Shown: positions 1-12,064 of the stretch, one piece after another | Layout: each line of letters starts with the position of its first letter | Numbering within the stretch: the stretch's first letter is position 1 | From: Macrotrachela quadricornifera | Lineage: Eukaryota; Rotifera; Eurotatoria; Philodinida; Philodinidae | Length of the DNA: 64,000 bases | NCBI GenBank assembly: GCA_022393335.1 | Contig: JAJEKB010021384.1 | Location: forward strand, 653,868 to 717,867 | Direction of reading: 5' to 3' | Program-made: the position numbers and the translations under genes | Notes under the pieces: generated by a model | Database searches by the model: none | The model's input: only the letters and a program-made list of their open reading frames with translations | Told to the model about the DNA's origin: nothing

Positions 1-2447
1 TTGCTGTTTTCGAATGTGAAAAGCTTAAAATGTATAAGTTTATATGATGCCATAATTTCTCCTTCCATCAAATATTATATTATGTAAAATCACTCAGATG
101 TTAGTATATTGAATAAAGTCATCAACAACTCAAATGTAGAATTTCTTTATATATCTACAATAGATATCGAATATTATATATGAGCATAAATAATGTTTGA
201 AAATGGCATTTGATTCATTAGTTAATAATCGGCAGCGAGGTGAAGTCACTTTTGTATTTCTAATAAGTAGAATACTAGATATAGTGATTTAACTTGACTT
301 TTTTGGTGAAATACAAAAAAATAGATAATCTTCAAAATCTGAATACATCATTCGTTATTAATATATATTCAAACTATTTTTTAATATACATCTCTATAAT
401 CACATAAGACCGCGTGTCTTTGAAACCCATGAATTTATAAATGTAACTGGAAACAATATATAGTATCAATAAGTGCTTTCTTATAAACGATGGAAGCACA
501 TGTATCTTTGATATCCTTCTTCTCTTTTCGTCTATACTTGACAAAAAATGTTGATAATTAAATTTCCTTTTTACGAGAAAACGTTTTCAACTATCAAATT
601 ACGTTTGAATTAGGACTCTATTCATAAGATAAACTCCAGTGAGGTGTGGAAAACTCTAAAGAAATTAAGTTCTCTTGAACTTTCTGTCTAGAACTATATA
701 GTAACTACTGAAATTTTAGCCATTATGTCAATCCATATAAAAAAATATGAATAATGATATTTCGATCTGAGATTTTGCTCACAGATAAGTCTAATTAGTA
801 AGTAGAATGTCCTGGATGCTTAGATCAAAAACCTGTTTTGTTTCTGATGCACTAAAGTACTGAAAAGCCGATGACTGCATCGCACATGTCATTCTATGCG
901 AATTATTTCTGGGTATATAAAAGAATTTAGCATTTTCTTGAACCAATTTCATGCTCGGAAGTACAAGAAGAACTTCTTGTTCATCAAGAAAACAAGAATT
1001 AAATTTTTTCACAAGCATAAATCCTTCAAAAAAAAACTGTTGGCTTCCTTATATGTTTGGACTAGAAAATCTGTTGGTTTTGAACAGTTCAATCTTACAA
1101 GATAAGCGCTTTTTTTTCTTTTATATATGAAGCATCTAAACTTTTCAACTAATAATTTCTTCATATTCGTTAGACAAGTCAACTATGATGAGGATTATAA
1201 AACTGTATGTCTTAGTACAATTATGTGCAATGAACTCTTGTAAGAGTGTCTTAGATATTTTTAGATGGTTTTTCACAATCGGATGCGAACCCGATTTTGC
1301 GATAACCTCGTCTGGACGCGTTTCATATAAAACTGCGTCTGGACGCAGTTTACAACAAAGCCACGATTGTATGCGTCTATTTTGCGTTTCGTGTTTACAT
1401 GGAAGTTGATAAATTGTCATGAAGATATGAAACAGAGTTGTTTTTGTTTGAGATTTTAGAATCAATGAAGAGAGTTAATGGAAGAGTAGAATTTGACAGG
1501 AGAGATCAACAGATTTTAGAAGTTAGTGACAATATTATTTTTCTTTTATTGACTATTTATTGATTCCTGTATTTCATAAATATTTAATACAGAATGTAGA
1601 TCGAGAGAGTAACACTTCGTTGAACTCCAAAACTATTGAACCAAGAAATATATAATAGGTCTTCAAAAAGTATTTATTTACTCCTCTGCATTTTAAAGTG
1701 TTCTTCTAGAAAAGAAAATCTGTGCATACCATTAATGATATGATACACAATAAGAAAATTATTATATATTGCCTTTTTTTTTCTAAGAATAACCAATAAA
1801 AATTTCAAAACATGATCCTTTACTTTGTTATATACATAGAATATGCCAGATATTAATGAGAAAAACTCAAATATATAGACCTAAATCTGTTCCATCGAAA
1901 TCCAAGTTCAAAAAAAATGTGGATTAACGATTTCCTGTTTAAATGATTATAGACAAATCTTTGAAAAAAGATTTAAGATAAAACTTTAAGACAAATAATA
2001 TTATTGACAACTTATTCATATGTTTTGGTTTAATAGTTGCATTATAATTGATAGATAGTACTGGAATTGACAGATAACAATAGCGTTATCTCATAAAAAT
2101 TCTGAAATGTACAATGTTTGTTCTTTGTTTTATATATTGTTTTAATCGATGATATGTCAAACTATATTCATATTGTACTGTGGCTTAATATTATACAAGT
2201 CAATACGACGCAAACCATCCTTTGCAAATCAACTGTTATGATGAGAACTTGGTTGATGCAACTTGAAATTTAAAGTATCAAACTCTTTCTACTTCACATA
2301 ATTATCTGACTTGAGATCTAAATGGTCTACGAACTTTGAAATAATTTTTTGACAAAATAAAAATCAGTTATTATTTTCGATGGATACATTGCTTCGTTTT
2401 ATCATCCGGAATGAGTAATATAGAACAGTTATAAACTTATTACGAAA
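1..2447. other. AT-rich region without a supported gene
   Basis: I see no exon chain with matching phases and no recognisable protein. Open frames at about 790-1105 and 1145-1465 overlap each other on opposite strands and resemble nothing I know. A short GC-richer patch at about 1280-1385 repeats a 'cgtctggacgc' motif twice and is the only distinct texture. Confidence 0.5.
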
Positions 2448-2648
2448 TAGAGACTTGCATCGAGTCGGGTTTCCAAACCCGATACATTCATCATTAGTCA
2501 TAGCGAGTATAAAGATCACCAACCATCCTTGATTCAATGTGTGTGTCTGTCACACACATCTAATCAAGGGTAGGTGGTAATCTTTATAGTCGCTATGACT
2601 AACGGCGAATGTGTCGGATTTGAAAACCCGATCCGATGCAGGACTCTA
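2448..2648. mobile_element. hAT-type palindromic MITE (201 bp)
   Basis: This is a non-autonomous element that forms an almost complete inverted repeat around a centre near 2548. It is flanked on both sides by the same 8 bp, TTACGAAA (2440-2447 and 2649-2656), as expected of a hAT-type target duplication. The termini read TAGAGACTTGCATCG and, on the other strand, TAGAGTCCTGCATCG. The arms carry gtcgggttt and gtcatagcga blocks that pair across the element; the loop is a short gtgtgtgtctgtcacacac stretch. There is no coding capacity, so it would have to be moved by a hAT transposase encoded elsewhere. Confidence 0.85.
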
Positions 2649-2656
2649 TTACGAAA

Positions 2657-3714
2657 ACAAATAGATCAAATAAGAAAAAAAATCGATTATATGTATTCCT
2701 AGTTATCAGTTTTCTAAAATAGCCTTTGGTGAAATTTCCTCAAAAATTTATATATTCTGCAGTCATAATTTCATTTATGAGTCAGTCGTTTAGAACACTC
2801 TTGACTCCTTACTTCGCTGTTTCACAAGAATACTTACAGATTACTCAAGAAACAAGCTTAGATTGCATTAGAATGGATCCGTCATGGTTTTATAAAAGTG
2901 CAAGAATCTTGCGTTGACATACACAGAAGAAAAATCTTTCTTGGTTTGTATGGATGATAAGAATTTAGACATAGAAGTAGCAAGATTAGTGATTTGTGAC
3001 GACATGTCACACTAGAAATGTATACATATAAGAAAAGAAAAAGAACGACAGAACAAAAAAAAAACAGTATTTATAATATATATATATATTTCTTTCGTTC
3101 TACAACAAACGAACATGTGATCGTTTTTTTAACAACCTAGCGCATTACTCTCCTTTCAATAGAGAGAACATTTAAAAATCTTGAAATAAATATGTTTGAA
3201 ACCGATAAGAATCTATTTTTATCTTCAAATTCATTATGAAACACTCAAAATTTTTCATTTCAAATCATTTGAGAAATTCGTGCATTTCACCAAAACGAAT
3301 ACTATTTCAAGAAAAACTTGAAGAAAATATTTTTATAAACACTTTTAATGTAAAAAAAACTGTTGTTCAAATAAATACTTCATATGCACATGAGATTATT
3401 TAAGAAAAAATATAATTTTTCTATTACATATTAAAGAAACTTTATTTGTGATTATGAAATAATTCGAATATAAGTATTTAAATGATATGTTTTACAAATG
3501 TTTAGTGAAATATTTTGTCACCACTTGATCATGCTATTCAACGATTACTTCAATTTCTTCTTTTAATATGAAAAAAACCTTAATCCACAATATATCAAAC
3601 AATTATTAGGTGTACAATTTATATCGTTGATTTTAATATTCATTTTGCTACAATACAATATCTCCAGATTGGATTCAAGTTTATCAGTAACAAGAAAAAG
3701 ATTTTTAATAATAA
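2657..3714. other. AT-rich intergenic stretch
   Basis: No gene, RNA or clear element is visible. It contains a short TA run near 3078-3090 and poly-A tracts. Confidence 0.5.
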
Positions 3715-4260
3715 ATGCGATGTTTAACATCAATTAATGAATTATATGTTAGAGCTTGTTTCTATAACGTCTTAACAGAATGATTCACAAGCTTTACCTT
3801 TGTAAATTCTAAAGCATTTACCTTGATGAGAACGAATAAAAAAATAAAAATCAACTATTCATATACAAAGATAATATTGACAGGTATTCACAATATAATT
3901 ACCGTCGTTTACAGTCATACGCTTAGCAGATAATTCACCAAAGCTTGCTTGCAAAAACCCTAGAAAGTGTACTTCTATGAAAATAAAAAACAAAATCAAC
4001 ATCGATTGTTGTTATATGAAAATTATTGACAGTGATGAATAATATAATTGTGTTTGTTGCAATCATATGCTTTGGTGATGATTTATTACGAGATGCGTTT
4101 GAAAACATTACGGCATATATCTTTAGAAGAACAAAAGAGCGAAAAGATAAAAGTCGATTCTCCATATATGGCAGCAATATTCATCGTTACATAGGTCGAA
4201 TTATTTATTGTGTTTCATACTATAAGACGTAAATATAAATTTTATATGGCTTTCATTGTA
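3715..4260. repeat. Degenerate tandem repeat, about 150-200 bp unit
   Basis: Units share the blocks 'attcacaatataatt', 'caatcatatgcttt', a run ending 'gcttgcttgcaaaa' or 'gcgtttgaaaac', and 'gatgagaacgaataaa' or 'gagcgaaaagataaa' followed by 'tcgattctccatat'. They follow one another with drift, and a further diverged copy lies at 5470-5690. The two small open frames here (about 3935-4232, opposite strands) are by-products of the repeat. Confidence 0.45.
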
Positions 4261-5469
4261 ACATGCTTTCAGTTCTGATGGTCGAAATCTCGTAAGATCA
4301 TATAAGATTACAATTTTACTTTTCAGTTTTGAAAATAGTTTTATAATGATAGTTTTTGTGTATTTAATCCTTTCAATCCTATCATTTTATTGTGTTCTGC
4401 ACGAAGACGAAGCAAAATAACTAAATTCCTCTCTCTTGCGTTCTGTCATTACAGTCAACTGCTTTTAAACATGATGTAGATGAGCATTATTTTAATATTC
4501 GTTTAGTTTCTCGTTCTTTTTCTTTAAATACGTCATGTGATATACATCACCAAAAAAGATAACAGAATGCAAAATATCTATTTTGAGTTCTGTATGTCAT
4601 CTACGAGATGATATCAGATATTGAAAGGATTAAATATATGTATAAGTAATTAAATGTATTCTTATTTAAGCGCTCTATCATTTCGAATTGAGAATAGATC
4701 ATACATACAATGTTACTTATCATGAACAGAAATCATAAGATATGCATATTCATTGATTCAATTCAATTGTTGTATGGTCTATTTGTTTTAAATAATTATT
4801 TTCTCTATTTTTTATCATAGGAACGGTTTATGCAGCGCAAGATTTTTTTTTATAATCTAATGTACTTGTTTTACTTTAGATTATTTTATCGATCATAATT
4901 CATATAAATATTTATGTCTTTTGATCTTGTTTTACTTATTGATTAGTCTTTAGTAAGATACTTTTTTTTATTTAGAATTGTATTAACAGATAATTTAGGA
5001 CAATTAAATATAGATGTTATTAATTTCAATCATTTCATCTTTCTAATTTAGATTATTTTATCAATCGAAATCAACCATAATCTTTTTATGACTGTTTTTT
5101 TTTCTTACATTTTATAAGCACACATTAACTTTTTTTGTTTGATTTTTATACTTTTTATTAATAAATACACATATAATAATTTGATTTTGAAAGGCCCTCT
5201 TGAAAGCAACGTATACATAAAGACTAAAAACGGCACAAAATAAGCTGTGCAATCTTGTAAGAAACGTTATCAAATTGCATATGAGTTTCTCAACATTCAG
5301 TAAGAGCTGTCATTAGGAAAATGCAAGAATCGTAAATGGTGCCGTTAGGATAAGCATCTGAAATCACATGAAATCCTCTATGTAGTCATTTGATCGTCTC
5401 TTTCATAAACGAATACTTGATAAGTTTTTTAAGATATTGAAACGATTACATAAAATGCTACAGTCAATT
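4261..5469. other. AT-rich intergenic stretch
   Basis: No exon chain or element ends found. Several 'gattattttatc' segments (about 4876, 5051) recur, which may be old repeat debris. Confidence 0.4.
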
Positions 5470-5690
5470 TGTTTAGCGTCCAAAATGCATAATACGATTG
5501 CATTTTATCTAATCATGCGCTAATCGATTACTGTATCAAAGTTTGCTTTTCAAAACGCTCGAAAAGTACTTTAATGAGAATCAAAGAGCGAAAAGATAAA
5601 TATCGATTCTCCATAGACGGAGATATGATTCAGAGGTATTCATTATATAATTGCGTGCATTTCAATCATGTATTCAGCGCATGATTGAGT
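5470..5690. repeat. Distant copy of the 3.7-4.3 kb repeat unit
   Basis: The blocks 'gagcgaaaagataaa' and 'tcgattctccata' followed by 'attcattatataattg' and 'caatcatg' occur in the same order as in the array at 3715-4260. The copy is separated from it by about 1.2 kb of unrelated sequence. Confidence 0.4.
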
Positions 5691-5877
5691 TATTGCGCTA
5701 TAAATTTTGATTTTTCATTCATTCTTTACATCAGTATCAACGAAACAGTGATGGGACAACATATTTTACTGATAATTATATAGTGCACGCAACGCAAAAA
5801 TCAAGTAAATGGTTTCTTTTCAATTGTTTTACATTTCGTTCCATAAAACACAGCTCTATTGAAGTTAAAATGACTTC

Positions 5878-7250
5878 TTTATGTTATTTCATTGCTTTAA
5901 ATCAATTAAATATTTACGATATTAATTTCATTTAAAGCAAAATTACTGTTTATTTTCTCTAACGCATTTTAACTGAATTAAATAAAAACACTATTAATTT
6001 TATTATAGTCAAAATTATTTATTTGTGTTATTCAGATGCATTAAATATTAATAATATGAATTTTATGTAAGATAAAATTATCTGTTTATGTTATTAAATG
6101 GATTTGTATGAATAATATGTCAATTATTAATAAGGTTAAGGTTATAGTATACTGTTTAACTTATTTATTGCATTTATATTAATAAAATGTTAATAACATG
6201 AATTTGACTTAACCCTTTACCACCCACAGTAGTTTCAGAAGCGCTAGCAATGAAATTACACCTGAGAAAAAGTATTGGTGCCTCCAATATGCCAAAAGTA
6301 TGAACAAATCAAAGAAATGCTTTCTTCAATTTTAGGGCATTTTCTTGAGGGAGAGTAGGAGGAAAATGTTGACCAATTCTCAGGAGCATTCAGCAAAACT
6401 GATGTATCTCAGTGAAGAAGCGTCGTAGAGAGTTCGGGAATGTTTCATTTCATAGAATAATGTTTGCTATATAATTCGATATGATTGAGACAATTATTGC
6501 ATTGATTCGTGAGTATTTAAGAGTCAGAATGTTACTGTTGTAGAAATTTTTTAGTGACTGTTGCATATTTTATCATATGTCGACCTGCTACACTTTTCTA
6601 AAATTCTAGAAACTAAGCATATTACTAGTGGACACCTTTTTCTACATATATCATGCAGTAGGTCGCCAAACGATTTATTGTTTCGAAATAGAAAATGACT
6701 TTTACAACACAATAGTCGTTTTTCGAAATCGTCGATGATAGGAGTCACATATCGTCGAACAAACGCAGCGAAAACAAAAGCTTTTTTTTTACCGATTCGT
6801 AGCCCATAGAGTTTACTACAAAAAGTGTTCTTAGAGTTTCTCGATCAGATGTTTTCTTAATTTTTTGCAACTGTTCTTTCAATGTCCACTCCAGTGGACA
6901 TTGGAGGGTAAACAGTTAAGTTAAAATTGTTTGTTTATATTATTTAATGCATTTAAATGAGTTAAATGATAACAATAATGATAATTAGATTTGAATGAAA
7001 ATTATTTCTTCGTATTATTTATGGCATTCATGTGAATTTAGTGTCAATTATATTAATTTCATGTAAATTAAAATTATTTGTTTATGTTTTTTGATGCATT
7101 TAAATCAGTTAAATGTTAATAATATTAATTTAATACAACTTAAAATTATTTATATATATTATACAAAGCATTTATATGAATTAAATGTTTATGATATTGT
7201 ATCAGTTTAAATTAAATTATGTATTGATGTGAGCCGATGCATTTAATGGA
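5878..7250. repeat. Minisatellite-like array, roughly 65-73 bp period
   Basis: About nine or ten diverged copies of a unit containing 'tttatgttattt', 'aatgcatttaaat', 'gttaataatattaattt' and 'aaaattattt' follow each other. The array stops at 6208 and resumes at 6920, because the TTAA-flanked element at 6209-6919 is inserted in it. Copy boundaries are approximate. Nothing suggests coding potential. Confidence 0.6.
6209..6919. mobile_element. TTAA-flanked piggyBac-like MITE
   Basis: The element is bounded by TTAA at 6209-6212 and 6916-6919. Its ends are weakly inverted: CCCTTTACCACCC at the left against CTGTTTACCCTCC read inward from the right. Just inside the right end is a small palindrome, gtccactccagtggac, in the same position as the subterminal palindromes of the piggyBac-type elements at 26.3 and 46.6 kb. 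A 65-codon frame on the minus strand (6551-6748) might be a transposase fragment, but I cannot place it. TTAA is common in AT-rich DNA, so the call leans on the clean interruption of the minisatellite. Confidence 0.55.
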
Positions 7251-7358
7251 ATCAAAGATTTCTGATTTCATATGGCTTAGATGGTGTATCGATTTAATTT
7301 ATTCGAAGAATTTTCTCGTGAAATGAGAAGGTTTCAATAGATTCTCATATTTGTGGAA

Positions 7359-7547
7359 TAGAGGTGTGCAGGGTAACCCTACTCTGCCCTACCTTGCCCT
7401 CCAGAATAGAACGCAGTAAAGGTTTGGTGGGCATACGGTAGGATAGAGTACGGGTAAGGTGAGCTCAGTGTAGGGAAGGGTAAGGGTAAGGAAAAACTTT
7501 ATAGGGTAGAGTAACGGTAAGAAAAAAGCTTACCCTGTACATCTCTA
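7359..7547. mobile_element. hAT-type MITE (189 bp)
   Basis: Exact 8-bp target duplications TTGTGGAA lie at 7351-7358 and 7548-7555. The termini read TAGAGGTGTGCAGGGTAA and, from the other end, TAGAGATGTACAGGGTAA. The interior is rich in gggtaa and ggtaagg motifs, unlike the AT-rich surroundings. There is no open frame of note. It belongs to the same broad class as the 2448-2648 element, but its interior is different. Confidence 0.85.
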
Positions 7548-8512
7548 TTGTGGAAAATACCTCAATTCCGAAATAAAATGTGAATTTCTTGGAAAATAGA
7601 TACGAATTTACTTAGGATTTTTTAATTTGAAAATCTTATTTTCTTATTTCTGTCTTCTTGAACATCGTATTTACAGAAAGTAGGAATCAGATAAAATCTG
7701 GACCGGAATCCTCTAGCTAGGATCGCTCAACCTGGGATGGTGACTATAGACGAGAATGCACACACACGTATATATGTGCATGTATAATGTAGGAGCTGAA
7801 TCTGATGACTCATCGAATCAATATCAAATATATACTGATTGGAGGGTGCATTTAGACACTTTTTTCTAAATTAATGTTGAGGATATTTTGAGAATAAATA
7901 GAATAAAATGATTAGATGGATATTCACTTGTCTAGCCCAAGTCGAAGTTTCTTAAGTTAACTTAATAAACACCATAAAGAGAATAGTACAATCTCAACTT
8001 CGACGACATTTTGTTGCTTTTCTAGACACTTTTAAAAAGAACCAAAAACATAGTTCCATAGAGAAAAATTTTCTGTATCTACTGTTATAAAAGATATATC
8101 TTGCTCATTCCGAAAATCAGACAACCAATCAAATGATACTTGATATTGTTTCACTTATTTGACATTTTTTTTGTCGACTCAGCTCTCATACTAGTATTCA
8201 GTTTAATCTATTATTTTTATTTATGTAATTTTCGGTGCATACTGATCTTACTCTGACGAGGGAACATATTTAAATGCCTCCCATGAGATCGAGTTTAAAA
8301 GTGTTCTATCGTGTAGTACTCATGTAGTATAGATGGAACCATTTTCAGTTGCTATCATTGACAGAATTTTTCTGCTAGATTTTATTTAATAACATTTTTT
8401 GTGCTCAGTTTCTGATGTTGAATTTCAAATACAATATTCAAGAAATTGGAAAGAAAAACAAAACAAAACAAACCTGCAAATATTGAAAAGCATTCATTTT
8501 ATAAAAAACATA

Positions 8513-8771
8513 TGATGCGTTATAGCGATTTCCAGGAAATTGTATGTATTTTGAATATGAAATGAATTTCCGGAAATTGAATTTGCTCGTCGAATAAATT
8601 GAAGAGTCCAATGAAATATGATTTCCATAATGAGCATTATGGGCATCTCTCTCGCTGAGGGCGCCACGGGAACACGAACGGACAGCTAATGGCCCATTAT
8701 GCCCACTTTCCCAGTTTCTCTATTCCATTTGTGTTGAAAATGAATTTCTCGGAAAACGCTATGACGCATCA
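8513..8771. mobile_element. Small MITE with inverted ends, about 259 bp
   Basis: The left end TGATGCGTTATAGCGATTTC pairs with the right end (on the other strand TGATGCGTCATAGCGTTTTC). Further inside, 'gcattatgggcat' and 'gcccattatgcccac' also pair. The central part (about 8650-8690) is GC-rich. No target duplication could be defined. Confidence 0.55.
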
Positions 8772-9015
8772 AATAAAAAAAACGATTTCCTTTCAGTTTG
8801 TCTCTTTTTTTTATCTGTAAGATCTATTCATGAAAGTTACAAAAAATAGTTTTGTTGAACGAAAAGAGGAAGCCCTATCGAACCATATATAAAACAATGG
8901 AAAATAAAATTGTCAGTGGAGTTTTGTGCTGCGGACGCTTTTCATTAATATTTACTAATGAACACTTATTTTAGATATTCGCAACTATTAAACAAAGAGA
9001 AGCAGCAACATCAGT

Positions 9016-9493
9016 ATGACATACAACGGTAAAGAAGAGCAAATGATGGAACATACAACTGTTGCAAATTTGGATACAGAGGAAAATGTATCGGTCTTGA
9101 TGAGTGTTTCAACAGGCGTTGATGAGATGCATCAAGATTTACTGGACATGGAACAACAACAGGAATATGTTATAACAAAGTATGTTTGTTGCAATGTAAT
9201 CATACGTCATATATTTTTGGCACCGTTCAAATAGATCACGGTGGTATGACTTCATTAGCAAATTACAATTTAATCGGTATTGGACCGCTGTCTTACTGAT
9301 TCTTATGCTCAGCACGACCGTCGTGATTTTCATCGTACATCAAGAACGATATAATAGAAACGAAATCGTCACCAAAAAACAAGGTAAAGCGTTTTTGTAA
9401 ATTCCAATGCTTCACTCTATATAATCTGACATAGCAGGAATGAAAAGTGTAGAAATGAAGATATCGCCCAATGGACCCAATATTGGTATTTAG
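9016..9493 (+). CDS. Small type II membrane protein, three exons (unknown family)
   Basis: I read three exons: 9016-9179, 9235-9383 and 9438-9493, with introns of 55 and 54 bp that all have GT...AG ends and matching phases (2, then 1). The product is 122 aa. Residues 1-55 are acidic and Met/Gln-rich, with no signal peptide. One hydrophobic helix (WTAVLLILMLSTTVVIFIV) follows at about residues 74-92, and then a short basic tail ends at TAG. The topology is inferred to be N-in/C-out. The chosen ATG is the first in frame after an upstream gap. Exon 3 could instead continue through a GTATTT donor near its end, so the C-terminus may be incomplete. I do not recognise the family. Confidence 0.55.
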
Positions 9494-10610
9494 GATCGAG
9501 GCACGAGTCGAGTCGTTCTAAACCGTGATATGTCTAAATTAGATCGGATCGCGTAGAATTAACAATTTGAAAAGTTTTCACATATATTAAGCTTCTTGTA
9601 CCTCATCCATACTAAAACTTTTATTAGAGTTTGAAAAGACTGGATCGAACGACAAAATGTATATTACATATGTTTCAGTTCTATTACACTGCTTTTTTTT
9701 CTTAATTGGCATGAGACAGTATGAAATTATGCTATGACATAAATTTCTCATGTCAACTTCGTAATATCAGCAAAAATTCAGTGTCCATTTAGTGATACAA
9801 ACAATCTTTTCCAACGATGAAATCGATATTGATAACCACTCAATTTTCAATAGACTACTTGATCACCAATAGAATGATTGATCAGCGATCCATCCTGTTT
9901 CTTTTTTCTGGGCTTATTGAAATTACTTGCCAGTCTTAATCTATTCAATTTATATAACCAATGAATGATTTTAATCACTTTTCATCTGAAACAGTTATAT
10001 ATTTAAATAGTTTGGTGACTATGAGGATGAAACCAATGTCGGTACAGATATCTTACCAGTAGAGTTGTTGCAAGTCGGGAGAGGGAGACGGAGTGGTCAC
10101 AAACTCTCGGTCTTGAGAAACTTTGTACTTTTGCTTACCAATATAGTGAACCTTGCTTGTATTCGGGCCTCAAAACATCAGAAAAAGTTATTTTCCTCCT
10201 AAAACTTTAAAACTTTCCAACTTTTTTGTTAATATCATTCATTTTTCAGAAAAATTTTACAAAAACTTTTGATTTTTTTTCCTCAAAAACCGATGATGTT
10301 CTTTGCAAAAAGTTTCAAAAATATATCCCAACCGGTCATCCGATAGATATTTCAAGATGTTGATTTGGTCTTTCAATGGGCATTGAAGTCCTAGATCGAG
10401 TCCTCAGACTATCATTTTCCGATAGGTAAAAGGCTTGGTGATAGGTACTGTCTATCATTAGTTTTCAATCACTTGAATGATTGTATTCAGGAAGATCGAA
10501 AATTCATCAGAATAAAGATGAATTTTGTTCTCAAGATGTCTTATTCTTTATGGGTCGAAATCTGTCGAATAGATGTGGATAAGAGGTTTCGAACATTAGT
10601 GCTTACAATT
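9494..10610. other. Intergenic stretch before the large palindrome
   Basis: No supported gene. The segment at about 10140-10470 has long poly-T/poly-A blocks and phrases reminiscent of MITE interiors elsewhere in the window, but I could not pair its ends. Confidence 0.4.
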
Positions 10611-12064
10611 AAAGGACCCCGCCGAATAAGATCGTAAATCTGTTCCACTCTTATGTTTCACTTTCAATAGGCTAGAAAGATAGAGCATGAAATTCTGCAC
10701 ATTTCTGTGTATTTATTTTTTCTTTTATTGAATGCAAAAAAGAATTTTCAAAGAGTAAATAGTCGTGGGGAGTATATCACTTTTTGGTATTCCATAAAAT
10801 AACTATGGTACCCATCATTTTTTTCTTTTCTCAAACTAATATGAAAACTAATAGTGTAGATCGACGCAGTTTTTCATGCTCTACAAAATGATATATTGAT
10901 CATGTTCACGGATAACTTCTCTCTCAGATTATGTAGGGTCAAACAGGTACGATAGATACGATTCTTATACTATATAGAGGAATTTTCATATTTTTGTAGG
11001 ATGCTATTGTACTTAAAAACTCAATGTAGACAAAAATCTCTTTATGATCAAAAACTGCTTCGACTCACGCTCTATCGATCTATGTGGTTTTCCGAAAAAT
11101 CCACTTAGTCTCAAGTTCATAATCACCGAAATATTGTCAGAAAGTGACCGTTTTTAGGAGTATCGTACACTCGATTTCGACCATTTTCATGCTAAATCTT
11201 AATCTAATTTCGACGTCGAAACAACATAAATATCATATTCGGAATCAGCACAAAAAACTACGTCATATCATATACATTTCAGCAAAATATAGTTTTTACG
11301 AAAAATATGCTCCGGGGGACCATAGTAGAAACCTGGGCGAAGAAAACGCTGAGGGGGACCTCATCGATTCTTTTTGTAAAAACTATATTTTGCTGAAATG
11401 TATATGATATGACGTAGTTTTTTGTGCTGATTCCGAATATGATATTTATGTTGTTTCGACGTCGAAATTAGATTAAGATTTAGCATGAAAATGGTCGAAA
11501 TCGAGTGTACGATACTCCTAAAAACGGCCACTTTCTGACAATATTTCGGTGATTATGAACTTGAGACTAAGTGGATTTTTCGGGAAACCACATAGATCGA
11601 TAGAGCGTAAGTCGAAGCAGTTTTTGATCATAAAGAGATTTTTGTCTACATTGCGTTTTTAAGTACAATAACATCCTACAAAAATATGAAAATTCCTCTA
11701 TATAGTATAAGAATCGTATCTATCGTACCTGTTTGACCCTACATCATCTGAGAGAGAAGTTATCCGTGAACATGATCAATATATCATTTTGTAGAGCATG
11801 AAAAACTGCGTCGATCTACACTATTAGTTTTCATATTAGTTTGAGAAAAGAAAAAAATGATGGGTACCATAGTTATTTTATGGAATACCAAAAAGTGATA
11901 TACTCCCCACGACTATTTACTCTTTGAAAATTCTTTTTTGCATTCAATAAAAGAAAAAATAAATACACAGAAATGTGCAGAATTTCATGCTCTGTCTTTC
12001 TAGCCTATTGAAAGTGAAACATAAGAGGGGAACAGATTTACGATCTTATTCGGCGGGGTCCTTT
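10611..12064. mobile_element. Giant fold-back element: 1454-bp palindrome with two 689-bp arms
   Basis: The left arm 10611-11299 is matched by the right arm 11376-12064 on the opposite strand with only scattered substitutions; both arms are exactly 689 bp, so no net indel separates them. The 76-bp spacer (11300-11375) contains gctccgggggacc and gagggggacct. The outer ends read AAAGGACCCCGCCGAATAAG. I see no transposase and no clear target duplication; pairing may extend four or five bases outward (caatt/caatg). The 87-codon open frame at 11144-11407 merely crosses the centre. The arms contain the 'attcggaatcagc' motif shared with elements at 13.9, 32.7 and 54.7 kb. Confidence 0.85.

Noticed and set aside
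7378..7535. gggtaa-rich stretch as telomeric repeat
   Set aside because: The motif order is irregular and it lies wholly inside a hAT MITE with 8-bp duplications.
11144..11407. 87-codon frame in the large palindrome
   Set aside because: It crosses the centre of the inverted repeat, reading one arm and part of the other; no codon bias or known domain.
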